The position numbers and the translations under genes were made by a program. Positions 32,536 to 42,796 of a DNA stretch of 64,000 nt are shown here, in pieces; within the stretch, counting starts at the first letter, position 1, and every line of letters begins with the position of its first letter. Where the stretch lies: positions 682,001 through 746,000 of the forward strand of contig JAYJMM010000092.1 of NCBI GenBank assembly GCA_037349105.1. The letters are read 5' to 3'. The notes below the pieces were generated by a model. The model did no database searches, was not told where the DNA came from, and saw nothing but the letters and a program-made list of their open reading frames with translations. This DNA comes from Limnomonas spitsbergensis. Taxonomy: Eukaryota; Chlorophyta; Chlorophyceae; Chlamydomonadales.

Positions 32536-34074
32536 ATGGCCAAGTCAAAGGTCGGAACTTGATCACAGCCTCCGCTTTTTGTCGAACAAGATGTTGCCTG
32601 CTGTTTTCTGACAAGCTGCCTTTTTCCGATTCATTTCTGCGCATGCGGCTGAACTCTCCCTCGGACCTGTAGAACCACACGAACCACAACCAGGTGCGCA
32701 GTAGACAAAGTTTTCTTCCACATTTGGTTGTCGGGTCATAGCAGCCGAGACGCCTCCTCTCTGACGCCTGACGCGAACTACAATTTGAACGTGCAGAACA
32801 AGAAGGCCCACAAGAACGGCATCAAGAAGCCGCAGGCTCACAAGTACAGCAAGACCAAAGGGGTGAGCTGCAAGCAGGAGGGAAACATAGCTAAAACAGC
32901 TTGCAGGGATCACACTTCATTTCCCCGTCCCACGATCTTCTACCCTCTCTGACCTGGAGTCCTAGCATTCATTACATGGAACGAATGAGGGCGCTTACCA
33001 CATAGTGAAGGCTGCATGTGCAGCACTGCCATGCTGCGCGGCTTGGTTCCGCATTTTTTCTCAAGCCAGGCCTCCTGATCGTGCTGCATTCTTAGACACC
33101 ATCTCTATCCTGGAGCAGCGGCTTCCTGAAGAGGCTACTGCGACCGCTTCTCTTTGCTGCATCCCACTGCACCCATCTGAAAGCGCTTCACCTATTTCCC
33201 AAAGCATGGATCTTGAATCTCGCGGGGCAATGGGAATGAATTACAAGCTTCAATCAGGCTGGAAATCAGTTGTGAGCAACTGTCCATTGTTCCACCTGTC
33301 TCCCCCAAGCAACAGAGAAGGTGCTTAAACCAAGATGGAGCCCATTCGTCATCTAGACCCTTTGTCTGTCTTCACCAGCCCTGTCTTGGCCCTGACTTCA
33401 GGGCACGCTTCCTCCCCATCCTAAACTGTACAATCCTCACATGCTCCCAATTACCTGGAAACCCGAGTCGCACTTTTTGTTTGAGCAGCCTTAATGTGCA
33501 CATTCCTGCACAACTCAACCAGAGCAACTTGGTCAGAACCGTCCCTGAAGCTGGCGGTCTGCAGCCGCTCCCATGCCCTACCTCCACCTCACCTCCCTGA
33601 CAACTTCTGTCCTTCCTGATTGCCGTCATGACTTGTCCTCCCATGTTCCCTATATTCTGCAGATGGATCCCAAGTTCCTGCGTAACCAGGTGAGCAGTCA
33701 CAATCGTAGTATCGTACTGCATCTTCACAGATGGCAATTTATGTTGTAATTCAGGCGATATGGGGATATGCAAGGATGTGCAATGTGTATGTAGTCCTGT
33801 TTATGGGGAAGTGCCCAGTGTGTGCTCTCATGTCGGGTTGCGCATTTAGCCTCGTGTGCTCTCCACAAGACGGCTGCCATTGGTATCCTTCTGTGCTCTG
33901 CATGTCATCATTTGTGTGCCTTCATACTCGAGTCTGATGTTTTACTTGAAGACTTTTTGGTATCAATGCTGAGTACAGTATGTTGGTTCTATATATTATG
34001 ACCGTTTATGTTTGCTTGACCGTTTGCAGAGGTACGCAAAGAAGCACAACAAGACTGTTGAGGAGAAGCCTTAA
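32536..34074 (+). CDS. RPL29: 60S ribosomal protein eL29, five exons
   Basis: Five phase-0 exons give a 57-residue protein: 32536-32550 (MAKSK), 32673-32693 (NHTNHNQ), 32797-32862 (NKKAHKNGIKKPQAHKYS, then KTKG), 33663-33689 (MDPKFLRNQ) and 34030-34074 (RYAKKHNKTVEEKP). The MAKSKNHT start, the HKNGIKKP block and the DPKFLRN-RYAKKHN block are the signature of eL29, a small basic component of the large ribosomal subunit. The length is close to the short fungal form (about 59 residues) and far below the animal form. Donors are GTCGGA, GTGCGC, GTGAGC and GTGAGC; acceptors are TGTAG, GTGCAG, CTGCAG and TTGCAG. Introns are 122, 103, 800 and 340 nt. Oddities: the first two exons code only 5 and 7 residues, and the usual Val before DPKF is Met. 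A further acceptor at 32519 hints at a 5' UTR intron. Confidence 0.93.
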
Positions 34075-34244
34075 ATGTGGTGACGGACTGAAGGAGCTGC
34101 AGGCGCAGCAAGGCTGTCAAGGCAGTGTAGTGCCATGACGTACCAACAAGACGTGCCCGAGTGCAAGTGCAGGCGTAGAGAGCTGTGGGCAACCAAATAG
34201 CTGAGCAATAGTTGTTTGGATGTGACTGGTGCAAATCGGTTGGA

Positions 34245-34249
34245 TGTAA
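34245..34249 (+). terminator. Putative TGTAA polyadenylation signal of eL29
   Basis: TGTAA lies 171 nt after the eL29 stop. In green algae TGTAA replaces AATAAA as the usual 3' signal. I saw no closer match. Confidence 0.45.
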
Positions 34250-34299
34250 ACAGCTGTTCATTCTGTGATTTCAATTAAGAGGGTATGTCACAGTTATTC

Positions 34300-35115
34300 A
34301 CCGAGATTGCACCTCTGGGCCCTGCTCAAGAACATACTCACTGCTACTGCTGTAGTGTCAAGGGCAGGCTAAGGGAGCGGGATTGGGAAGGTCCCCCCGA
34401 GGTCGTCACTACCTTGCATGAGCCATTGTGGAAGATATGGTAGACTATGTTACCAGGTTCTTCAGGGGCTGGGGATTCGGATTGCATTTCCTTTTGGGAC
34501 AGTCGGCTAACACTAAGTCAGGTAGGAAAGTCAAGGGAGAAGTCACAAGAGGACAGAAAGTTAACCTTACATTGGATAGGTATGGGGTCTCCCCTCAAAA
34601 TACAATTTTACACCCTTGCGATCTGCTCAAAAGGCTCGCCCACGTGGGCGCCCGAGAGAAGTAAACTGAAGTGAAAAAAGGGGTGAGGAAAAAAAATGAA
34701 AAAATAGAACGGAGTTGCGGTATGGTAAAATCAAGTGGCCAGAAAGGAAGTCCGGGGCATCTCCGGAGTCTAGCTCTTAAGTAGACCCTACTTCTCAAGC
34801 CCCAGTTGTTCGTTGTCATGCTTCGTTGTCATGCTGATGGTCTGGGCAGATATATGTCGGTTGGCCCCTCGTTCCCGGCCTCGTCGACACATCAGTGAAG
34901 GACAGACAGATCGGAATGCACTCTCCTTCGAGAGTCCTGCGGTAGGCCGGGCGACGAGCACCTCGCAGCCAGACCATCTCCACTTTCAGGCACTGCTTTT
35001 ACTCAAAGGGGCCCTTACAAGATGGGTGCGTTTCTTGCAGCGAGCATCTACACCGGCAGCTGCTTGCGGTTGGTCGAGGAGCGCGCAACAGCAATCGCAA
35101 TACACAACCTTACCC
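34300..35115 (-). repeat. Repeat P, second copy, left part
   Basis: From 34513 to 35115 this is the reverse complement of about 11485-12260. Shared text includes AAAGTCAAGGGAGAAG, CTCCGGAGTCTAGCTCT, AGACCATCTCCACTTTCAGG and CGCAATACACAACCTTACCC. It stops at 35115, where transposon Q1 begins. Its continuation is at 43443. The tail module sits at 34603-34655, with another at 34303-34328. Confidence 0.85.
35108..35115. other. Left 8-bp target-site duplication of Q1
   Basis: CCTTACCC here is repeated exactly at 43443-43450. The uninterrupted copy of P carries the complement once at about 11480-11487. Confidence 0.85.
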
Positions 35116-35739
35116 CGAGGGGGGGGCAAAAAAACTGAATACACCCCATCATATAAAGTTGTAGAGCTTGACGAGAGCTTCCATATCTGGCTTAAAATTG
35201 TTTTTGGCCCTGGGGGCTGGGAGATACGGAGGGGCAAAGTGGGGGGGAGGAGGGGGGTAAACAAATGGTTTTTTTCATTTGTTTTTAATCATCAGATTGA
35301 GACGATAGCTACAGCGTTGCATTCCCACTGTCATTTGCTACAGATATGCATCATAAAAATTCCACACAGAATGCCAGACCCCTCTTGGCATGCAATTTTG
35401 ACATGGGGGGGTGTCATGGATCCGGAACCACATGCACCGTTGTGCGTACACCCATTACAGGCTCACACAATGTACCTGCATTGGTACCGGTGTACGGCAT
35501 TTAAAATCCCGTATTCCTCAAGCCACGCTCAGGCGTTTTCTTTCTTTCTTTCTTGGTAGTTACTATTAATTAAGCAATGACAAACTGCTGTGAGCATTGT
35601 TTGAAGGTCTTATAATTCACAGACAACCCAGTGGCCCTAAGAAATCACCAACAGGGGAGAGAGTGCAAGAGAGGAGCTGAGAGGCTGGCCAAGGAGAACT
35701 CGACGATGCGGCAGCGCACAATCACATCATTATACCCCT

Positions 35740-36999
35740 CTTACTTCTGCTACTCCTTCAGCTCTTGCTCCGGATGCTGCTGCTGCTATCGAGCATGCGG
35801 CTGCCGTAGAGCCTCTCGCTCTAGCATGCAACGGCGTGTCAGCCCTGGCCGTGCTCAGAGCAGATATGCTCCAGGTCCCTACTGCCAAGGGGGGCCTGTA
35901 CAGCTTGGGTGATTTGACACCGGAGCAGCTGATGATGGAGGCAGCTGTAGTGACAGGGGTGCTCATGCTCTGGACATACTCTAGAGGGAGTGAGGCTGAT
36001 GGATCAGCAGCGTCCTTGGCTTGGGGTGGGAAAGTCGGTGTTATGCTCTAAGTGCCAGCCCACAGGGCCATCCCCTTCGTAATGTCAGCCTCCCCTTCTC
36101 CAGGTATCATTGCGACATGTGAGGGGCCGACCCTTGACGTCATCTCCAGCTGCATGCTAGCCCAACAGGTGTGGGTCCCTGGTCAGCTTCCATCAGCTTC
36201 TAGCTACAGCTTGAGCATGTCAGCTGAGTTCCTGTACAGAGGCGATGATGCCAAGCCCTGGCCATTTTGCGATGACACCCCCCGAGATTTGGAGGATCTT
36301 CAGCCAGAATATGAACCACCAATAGCTGGGGATGCGCCGGCTGTGTGCAAGGTGCATGGCTGTGGGAAGATAATCAAGCTATCAGCTATGCGACTGCACG
36401 TCGGAGCGCACATCTTGCTGCGCCAATGTGGAGCAGCGTGTAGCTTGGAGCCAAGTGGTGCTGAGGCATGCAGCTTCTGTGGCATTGTCTGTGACGACAG
36501 GACATCAGGCCTGTGCAAAACGGAGTTGGGCAAAGGCTCTACCAGCAGCACGCTAGCGGTCGAGTCCCGCTGCCCCCTGAAGTACAAGATGTCATATGCA
36601 GCTGCTGAGAGGGGTTCTGCCACCAATCCTTGCACCAACAGACCAGTGGCTTGCACCATCTGCAGGAGCATCGCGGGCACGGTCCGCCCTTATGTGTGGA
36701 GCTATCACTTCCTAGATCACATGGAGTCAGCCCACCCTGGTCAGGAGCTGACGGAGGCAGATGTGACGAGATATGCCATCAGCGCTGAGGAGTTTGAGGG
36801 GGGGGGGGGCAAGGAGCTCCCCAAGAAGCAGAAGACCAAGCTTCTGAAGCAGCACGTCAGCACGCTCAAGTTCGATGCTAGTTTGCTGCCACTCGTGCGA
36901 GAGTCCTCTCGTTTCTGGAGCCTCATAGTCTCTAGCGTGGATAGGCAGCTGGCAGGTGATAACAAGAGCAATGGTATATTCTTTTATTTCACCACTTGA
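35740..36999 (+). CDS. Cys/His-rich protein of transposon Q1, interrupted
   Basis: The frame is open from about 35740 (TPLTSATPSA ... GGLYSLGDLTPEQLMMEAA) to a TAA at 36049-36051. It then continues in the same frame to 36999. An intron or a nonsense change must account for the stop. The second part contains a C-x4-C...H-x3-H finger (CKVHGCGKIIKLSAMRLHVG, then AH), a CSFCGIVC pair and a block NPCTNRPVACTIC...VWSYHFLDHM...HP. That spacing of Cys and His resembles DNA-binding regions of large eukaryotic transposases. A Lys-rich KELPKKQKTKLLK segment precedes the end. No catalytic core is visible. Function as a DNA-binding transposon protein is inference. Confidence 0.55.
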
Positions 37000-37200
37000 A
37001 ATTTGTGAACCATGTACATTTATCGACACCATTAGAAGCGCACTTTTGAGCTGATAGAAATTGACCCCGCTCCCTCCCTGAAATTCTGATTTTTGACTAA
37101 GAAATTAAAGGTTTTACTAGGTTCCGGAGGCAGGGAGGGGGGGGGTAGCCAGGGGTCGTTTCACATTTTTTATGATGGGACGTTAGCCTTTTTTTGCCCC

Positions 37201-37435
37201 CTGTCGCACCATAAAGCAGTAACCGTGCCAAAATGGTGTAAGCTGTCAGTACTGCCTTAGAGAGGCTCAAACTACTCACAACTAAGGTTCAACACCTGTA
37301 CATGCGTGCCTCTTGTACTACACTGCTGAGGTACAAGGGCTGTAAAGGGGTAACTTGGTACAGCGTACCGCATAAGAGATAAGGCTGGCCTACCCGGGCG
37401 CCCCTAGCTGTAGGTACCGCCCCTACTTTACTCGC
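37201..37435. repeat. Split direct repeat y, outer copy
   Basis: It begins CTGTCGCACCATAAAGCAGT and ends TACTTTACTCGC. It matches 38070-38304 over 235 bp with two differences (near 37302 and 37412). It forms one terminus of the DIRS/PAT-like element. Confidence 0.95.
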
Positions 37436-38068
37436 GATGGTTGCTTCAGGTCCGTGGCGGACTTCTTCCCCACAGAGTGGCGGACGCCTACGGGCGAGCT
37501 CAGTGTCTACACACTGGCCGCGGATGCGCAACGCGTTAAGCTGCGGCTGGGATTTCTAGATGATAGACACGGTGCTACGCTCGGAGGGCTAGATCCACGG
37601 CCTGTCGGGTAGCGAGCCGGGCAGGACGGGAGATCACTTACCGCGTAAAGCGGGGGTTGCCGCAGACGCTGACCGTAGACGTAGTCCTAGGTTGAGTCGG
37701 GCTTCCCGCTAGGGAGTCTTGAGCTTGCTATGTCGGCTGAGTAGCTGAACTAGGCTTGACTGTAATTGGGGTACTGACTTAATGCTCTTCACTGGGCTTT
37801 ATCCTGGACAAAGGCCGGTGCTGTTTACAATTAGAGGTCTGTCCACTTAAAAAGGAACGAAGTAAGTGTCAAGCGTGCAAGCCGGGATTCAAAGGTCCCG
37901 GCAAGCCCTATTTACTGAGTACGGGAAATCCTGCCTCGGACCTTCCCGAAAGTGGGAAGCTGGGCTCCTAACCCTAAAAAGGGGGCTCCGCAGGGAAGCT
38001 GCGGAGTCTACGGGGACGCATCAGCGGTCCCTACGGTTTTGGCACGTATACTGCATTATACCGTGACA
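37433..38068. repeat. Split direct repeat x, internal copy
   Basis: It begins CGCGATGGTTGCTTCAGG and ends TTATACCGTGACA. It is identical by eye to 42797-43432. It contains GTCCACTTAAAAAGGAACGA, whose reverse complement lies at 42775-42795 just inside the other x copy. Confidence 0.95.
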
Positions 38069-38069
38069 G

Positions 38070-38304
38070 CTGTCGCACCATAAAGCAGTAACCGTGCCAA
38101 AATGGTGTAAGCTGTCAGTACTGCCTTAGAGAGGCTCAAACTACTCACAACTAAGGTTCAACACCTGTACACGCGTGCCTCTTGTACTACACTGCTGAGG
38201 TACAAGGGCTGTAAAGGGGTAACTTGGTACAGCGTACCGCATAAGAGATAAGGCTGGCCTACCCGGGCGCCCCTAGCTGTGGGTACCGCCCCTACTTTAC
38301 TCGC
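38070..38304. repeat. Split direct repeat y, inner copy
   Basis: Second copy of the 235-bp y repeat. It directly follows x with one base between and borders the internal region, which starts with a C-tract. Confidence 0.95.
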
Positions 38305-38694
38305 CCCCCGCTCCTCACGAAACGCACACCGGGCGTGCGTGGGGAGCCGGACTAGGGGTGGTACTGAAACTGAGATCGGAAAATATGTACACGTAGAACT
38401 TGGCAGTTCCCCAACGCGGAACCCTCCTAAACACCTGACTGCGATCCAGCCAGTCGGCTGAAAAATCCACTGAAGAAAATCCACTGCCGGAAATCAACAA
38501 AAGGAAATGCACCGAAGAATACTCACTGAAACCCGTGGTGAACCCTAGGTCCAACCAAGGTACCGAAAACTCGACTCAGGCCTCTGGGTTCCCGGTTTCT
38601 CTCTGGCCTGATCAGGGCATACAGAATCCGGTACCGTCACCATTGTCATGCTTGTTTGAAGTCAAGAAAGGGTCCGAACCCCTGAGAAACCATC

Positions 38695-38935
38695 ATAACT
38701 ATGGGAAGCCAGAAGCCATCAGAATCCATCAGAAATTGTCAGAATCCCTCAGAAATCAGAATGCATCAGAAACCATCAGAAACCATCAGAAGTCAGAATT
38801 CATCAGAAACCATCAGAAGTCAGAATTCCTCAGAAACCATCAGAAACCATCAGAAGTCAGAATTCCTCAGAAACCATCAGAAACCATCAGAAGTCAGAAT
38901 TCATCAGAAACCATCAGAAGTCTACAGCGGGTCGC
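38695..38935. repeat. CATCAGAAAC/CATCAGAAGT short tandem array
   Basis: Words CATCAGAAAC, CATCAGAAGT and CAGAATTC(A/C)T alternate in 11- to 35-bp steps. The array lies in the internal region of the DIRS/PAT-like element, 3' of its gag frame, where pol would be expected. Confidence 0.85.
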
Positions 38936-39154
38936 ATGAGAATGAACCGAATCTACAGCGGGGCTCGTCCGGTCCTACAGAATCCTTCTGTTAATCAACA
39001 TCCAGCGCTTCACAGGAACACTGGCGCTGCGGAATACCCGCTGCTCTCGCCCCACTGCACCGTTGACACCTGGCCCTAAGCCACAGGAGACGTGTGCAGT
39101 AGCAGCGGTGCTCACCCAAACCTGCCCCTACAGGTGGCTGGCCCTGTGGCGGTT

Positions 39155-42127
39155 CTAGTAGGCTCTTATCCCTCCCTGTCCCCCCTGGCTGTCTGTCCCT
39201 TGGCAGCTGTCTCCTCCTCTGTTCTTGCTGCGTCGGTGGCCGCTTTGGCCCTGCGCTGGACTGCCCTGGGGGTGACGTTGGCTTCTCCTCTGCCCGTTGT
39301 GTATGAAGTGGTCCACTGCGTCTCTGGAGATTTGCAACAGCTCTGCTGTAGACATGACTCGAAAGGCGAATGCCTCCACTGTCTCCTCTGGCTTGACGCC
39401 TGGGTCCAAGGTGGTCTTGACCCCCAGCTTCAGGCCGGTGATTGCGGCCCTCTCATCTGAAGTTGGCTTGCCCACCTCCCTTTGGACCACCCTGATCCAC
39501 AGGGTTAGCAAGGATACCTCGCAGGGCGGCTCATCCACTGGGGCTCTCCATGCTTCCTGGATCCGCTCGACCTCCCTGGAAGCTTTGTCTCCTTGGGGTG
39601 CTGATCGTATGGCGACCACCAGTGGTCCCACGCAGGCCGGCTTGGCTGTCCACATGCCCACCAAGGAGCGGACCAACAGGGCCATGGCTGAGGGAGACTG
39701 GCAAGACCCTGCAATCTCTCCAGCCACCACTGCCAGGGCTGGCGGCTCGTCCGATAAAGCCAGGCGGTTGTGCGATCCCCAAGAGCTGCAGGCCTGGCAG
39801 TATTGCCTGGCTGCGACTGCCCCCGGGTGGGACATGTCCAGCACTGGCACATTGCCCTGAATGTTGGGGATCTTGGTGAACCGCGTTCCCCCAGCCAACT
39901 GCAGGATCATCTGTTGCTGCAGCCGTATGTTTGTCTCCGCCTGCTCCTGGGCTAACCTTTCCCTTCTATGTCTCGCAGATTCCCTGCCGGAGCCTGGGCC
40001 GTGCCCCTCTGTATCCTCCGAGCCTGATATGCTGGGGTCCGAGCCAGATCCGCCGCCGCCGTTCCTGGTCGGGCTCTGCCTGCGCCGATCCCGCTGGTCT
40101 CTGCGGTCTGCGCTCAGGTGGGATTGCCCTCTGCCGGATGGCCTACTGCCCTCCGAAGGCTGCCTTGCTGGGTCCTGGCGCCTACCCCCTTCTGACTCCG
40201 CCTGCCTGCTGGGCTGGTAGCTGCCGTGCCTGCTGGGCTGCGTTCCACCTGTGTACTCCCTTGCCTCGGAAGCTGACAGGCAGTCGTCCCTGCTTTCCTG
40301 TCTTTGCTGGTAGTCTCCCCCCGTGGAGCCTGCCGGGTTGATTTCCTGAATGACCCGCCTTCCTTGGCTGGGGCCTTGGCTCCTCTCCGGCCTGCCATGT
40401 GCCTGTGCTGCTTGTCCTCGCAGGAACTCAGCGATGTGGTCCACCTGGCTTTCTTGGCCGCCGTGCTGATCCACGAAGCGCAACAAGTCGTGAGATTCTT
40501 GCCTGCTGGCCCTCCTTGGCGCTGGGTCCTGCTGGAAGCCGGTTGTCCTGGGCTGTTCGCTGGCCGCTGGGCTGCTGGGTCTGGGTCTGCGCTCTACGTC
40601 CAGCCGCTGGTTTCGGAGGCTGGGTTCACTGCTGGCTTCCAGGCTCTCCCATCTGGCCTGTCTTGCAGCAGGAATGGTCCCTTCCGTCTGCTGCTGCCAT
40701 TGCACCTCCCTGCGGTTGTCTTGCTGTAGCCTGGATGCCTCGAACCCTTCCCACTCCTCGAGCTCCTCTTGCTCTGATTCGGGCTCCTCCAGATCCCCTG
40801 CTGTGCCGTTGCACCACCCGTCGGCAAAGGCCTTGACAGCCAGGGCCGCCTCTGGCCCTGCTGCTCCTCTGGACACTCTGCGCAGGGCCGCCAGCAGCGT
40901 TGCCCGGTCCTGTCCCGTGTGCGGGATGCCCATAAGGGCCTTTGTTGCCCATTCCGCCAGGTGGTGGCTTTGGAACTCCTTGATAGCCTGGGTCTGATCG
41001 CTGAGGTGGACGAAACACTTGGAGCACACCTGCTGCCATAGCCGCGCTGCCCATTGCAGGATGTCTGCCCATCCAATGGGCTGGAGTCCTGGTGGTTCTG
41101 CCGCACCCGGCTGGCTTATGCTCCCTGCGCGTTCTCCCACTGCCGGGCGCCGCTCTCCTGGGATAGGCGTCCACTCTGGATTGCTGAAATATCCGTAAAG
41201 GCTGTGAGCCTGGCCGCTGCCCTCCTTTTCCCTGCTGCTGCCCTCTGCCACGGCCTCCTGTCTTGGCCTGTTTGCACTGGCTGGGAACCTGGACTGGGGT
41301 GTGCCGTATGTCGATGCCTCTGTTGCTTCCTCTGCCGGGATACGGGGCGGCCTTGCCTGTTTCACCCTGTGCAGATCTGGCCTAGGCGGGATTCCCGTTG
41401 GCGCCTGCATTCTTCCGTGCTGATCTGGCGGCACTACCTTGGCGTGCGGATCAGCCTGCGGCTGCCATATTCTGGTAGCCTGCGTTGTCGTGGCTTGTGT
41501 GTCGCTGTATTTCTGCAGCTCCCGCAGCCTCCCTGTTGTTCCCGCTGACTCCCCTTGGGACTGCTGTTCGCTGGATCTCGTCCGCTCCATCCTGACCATC
41601 GTTGACTGGACCATCCCCCTGACCACTGCGGGTTCAAGCTGGGGCTCCTGGTCTGGTCTGGGCTCAGCCTCGCCTCCTTCCCTTTCTGCCTCCGCAGGCA
41701 GGTCATCCGGAGGTCGTGCTGGCCCGCCACCCTCTCCTACACCACCGGTCTGAGACCTCACAGTGGGTGGCTCTGAGGTCGGGTCCAGGGACTCATCGTC
41801 GGGAACCGGCCATTGCTCTTCCTCCTGGCTTGGGCCAGGGGGGATGCGCGCTATGCCGCCTCGTCCGATACCCCTGCGTGTCACTTGAACTTGCACCATA
41901 CCCGCATCCAAGGCTAGGGTGCTGTCGGCCCCTTGGACCTTGTTTTCCCCTATGCCTGCATATTCACCTTCTGACAATCCAATGGCAATTTGCCTAGCTT
42001 CTTCTGCTACGGCTGCATTGATGGGTGTCATGGGGTCATTTCCTGGTTCCATTCCTCTCACTCGTGCACTGCGCCTTGCAGCTTCTGGGTGCAGGTGACG
42101 ATCAGGATCTACAACTGCGTCCTGCAT
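39155..42127 (-). CDS. Gag-like protein of the DIRS/PAT-like element
   Basis: A single 990-residue frame starts ATG at 42127. The first two thirds are Gln/Pro/Arg/Glu-rich and probably disordered, with one compact helical block (IGWADILQWAARLWQQVC through LLAALRRVSRG, about residues 350-420). The last 245 residues look folded and capsid-like (LVRSLVGMWTAKPACVG, then EVSLLTLWIRVVQREVG, then PEETVEAFAFRVMSTAELL). The tail is basic and Gly/Gln-rich but has no CCHC knuckle. Gag proteins of this class package element RNA. That role is inferred from position between split repeats, not from homology. No pol frame follows before the y repeat. The frame is intact, which together with near-identical repeats argues for recent mobility in trans. 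Confidence 0.72.
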   Translation of the reverse strand: MQDAVVDPDRHLHPEAARRSARVRGMEPGNDPMTPINAAVAEEARQIAIGLSEGEYAGIGENKVQGADSTLALDAGMVQVQVTRRGIGRGGIARIPPGPSQEEEQWPVPDDESLDPTSEPPTVRSQTGGVGEGGGPARPPDDLPAEAEREGGEAEPRPDQEPQLEPAVVRGMVQSTMVRMERTRSSEQQSQGESAGTTGRLRELQKYSDTQATTTQATRIWQPQADPHAKVVPPDQHGRMQAPTGIPPRPDLHRVKQARPPRIPAEEATEASTYGTPQSRFPASANRPRQEAVAEGSSREKEGSGQAHSLYGYFSNPEWTPIPGERRPAVGERAGSISQPGAAEPPGLQPIGWADILQWAARLWQQVCSKCFVHLSDQTQAIKEFQSHHLAEWATKALMGIPHTGQDRATLLAALRRVSRGAAGPEAALAVKAFADGWCNGTAGDLEEPESEQEELEEWEGFEASRLQQDNRREVQWQQQTEGTIPAARQARWESLEASSEPSLRNQRLDVERRPRPSSPAASEQPRTTGFQQDPAPRRASRQESHDLLRFVDQHGGQESQVDHIAEFLRGQAAQAHGRPERSQGPSQGRRVIQEINPAGSTGGDYQQRQESRDDCLSASEAREYTGGTQPSRHGSYQPSRQAESEGGRRQDPARQPSEGSRPSGRGQSHLSADRRDQRDRRRQSPTRNGGGGSGSDPSISGSEDTEGHGPGSGRESARHRRERLAQEQAETNIRLQQQMILQLAGGTRFTKIPNIQGNVPVLDMSHPGAVAARQYCQACSSWGSHNRLALSDEPPALAVVAGEIAGSCQSPSAMALLVRSLVGMWTAKPACVGPLVVAIRSAPQGDKASREVERIQEAWRAPVDEPPCEVSLLTLWIRVVQREVGKPTSDERAAITGLKLGVKTTLDPGVKPEETVEAFAFRVMSTAELLQISRDAVDHFIHNGQRRSQRHPQGSPAQGQSGHRRSKNRGGDSCQGTDSQGGQGGIRAY

Positions 42128-42796
42128 TGTACTACTGCTGGGTGCTGAGCAGCTGTGTCGGTTCGCTGTGTGGGCTCACAGCAACTGGTCACTAGCTCAA
42201 AGCCTGCTTCCGTTCTCCTCTACCTTCTGCAGGCTGGTTAGGCGGTGCTAGACAGGTCAAGCACGGGTAAATTTTTTTAAACTGGTTCTGGCGGGTATTT
42301 TCACCTTCTGGGCTGCTGTCTCGTCAGCTATCTTGCCGGTCTCGTCCGCTATTCCTCCGCTGATTCGCCGCGCAGCTTCCTCCTCAATCTCTGCAGGTCC
42401 CGCTCGGGCTACAATCTGCAGCTTCGGATATTCCTGCACACAGTCTTGGGTTGCCTGCTTTTAAACTCGGATCCCGGATCCTTGCTCACTTCTGTCAACA
42501 CGCAGGTTGTGCACTCTACCACGGATGCAGGCCACGTGCACAGGCAATATCAGCTGGGTTTATAACTCCACAGCCTGATCTTCAAGCTACGTCTGCTTCT
42601 GGGTTGCCACGCCCAGCGCAAGCAGGTATTGACTTGGGTTCTATGGAGAATCCTCTGCTAAGTGATTTCTAGCTGTCCAAGGCAGTTCCGCTGTCTTCAA
42701 AAAGAAATTCAAGTTCACAGCACATGCACCTTTAGCAGGATTCGTTGGATCAAGCTGATCAGGCTTAGACCCACTTCGTTCCTTTTTAAGTGGACA

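Noticed and set aside
35117..35145. The G-tract/A-tract junction near 35120 as simple sequence noise
   Set aside because: It matches inverted ends at 43433-43442 and in Q2, and sits next to an exact 8-bp duplication, so it is a transposon end.
36052..36220. The ATG-like start at 36052 as the true start of the Q1 protein
   Set aside because: The codon there is GTG directly after a TAA, and protein-like sequence continues upstream in the same frame. A splice or nonsense event is more likely than a start.
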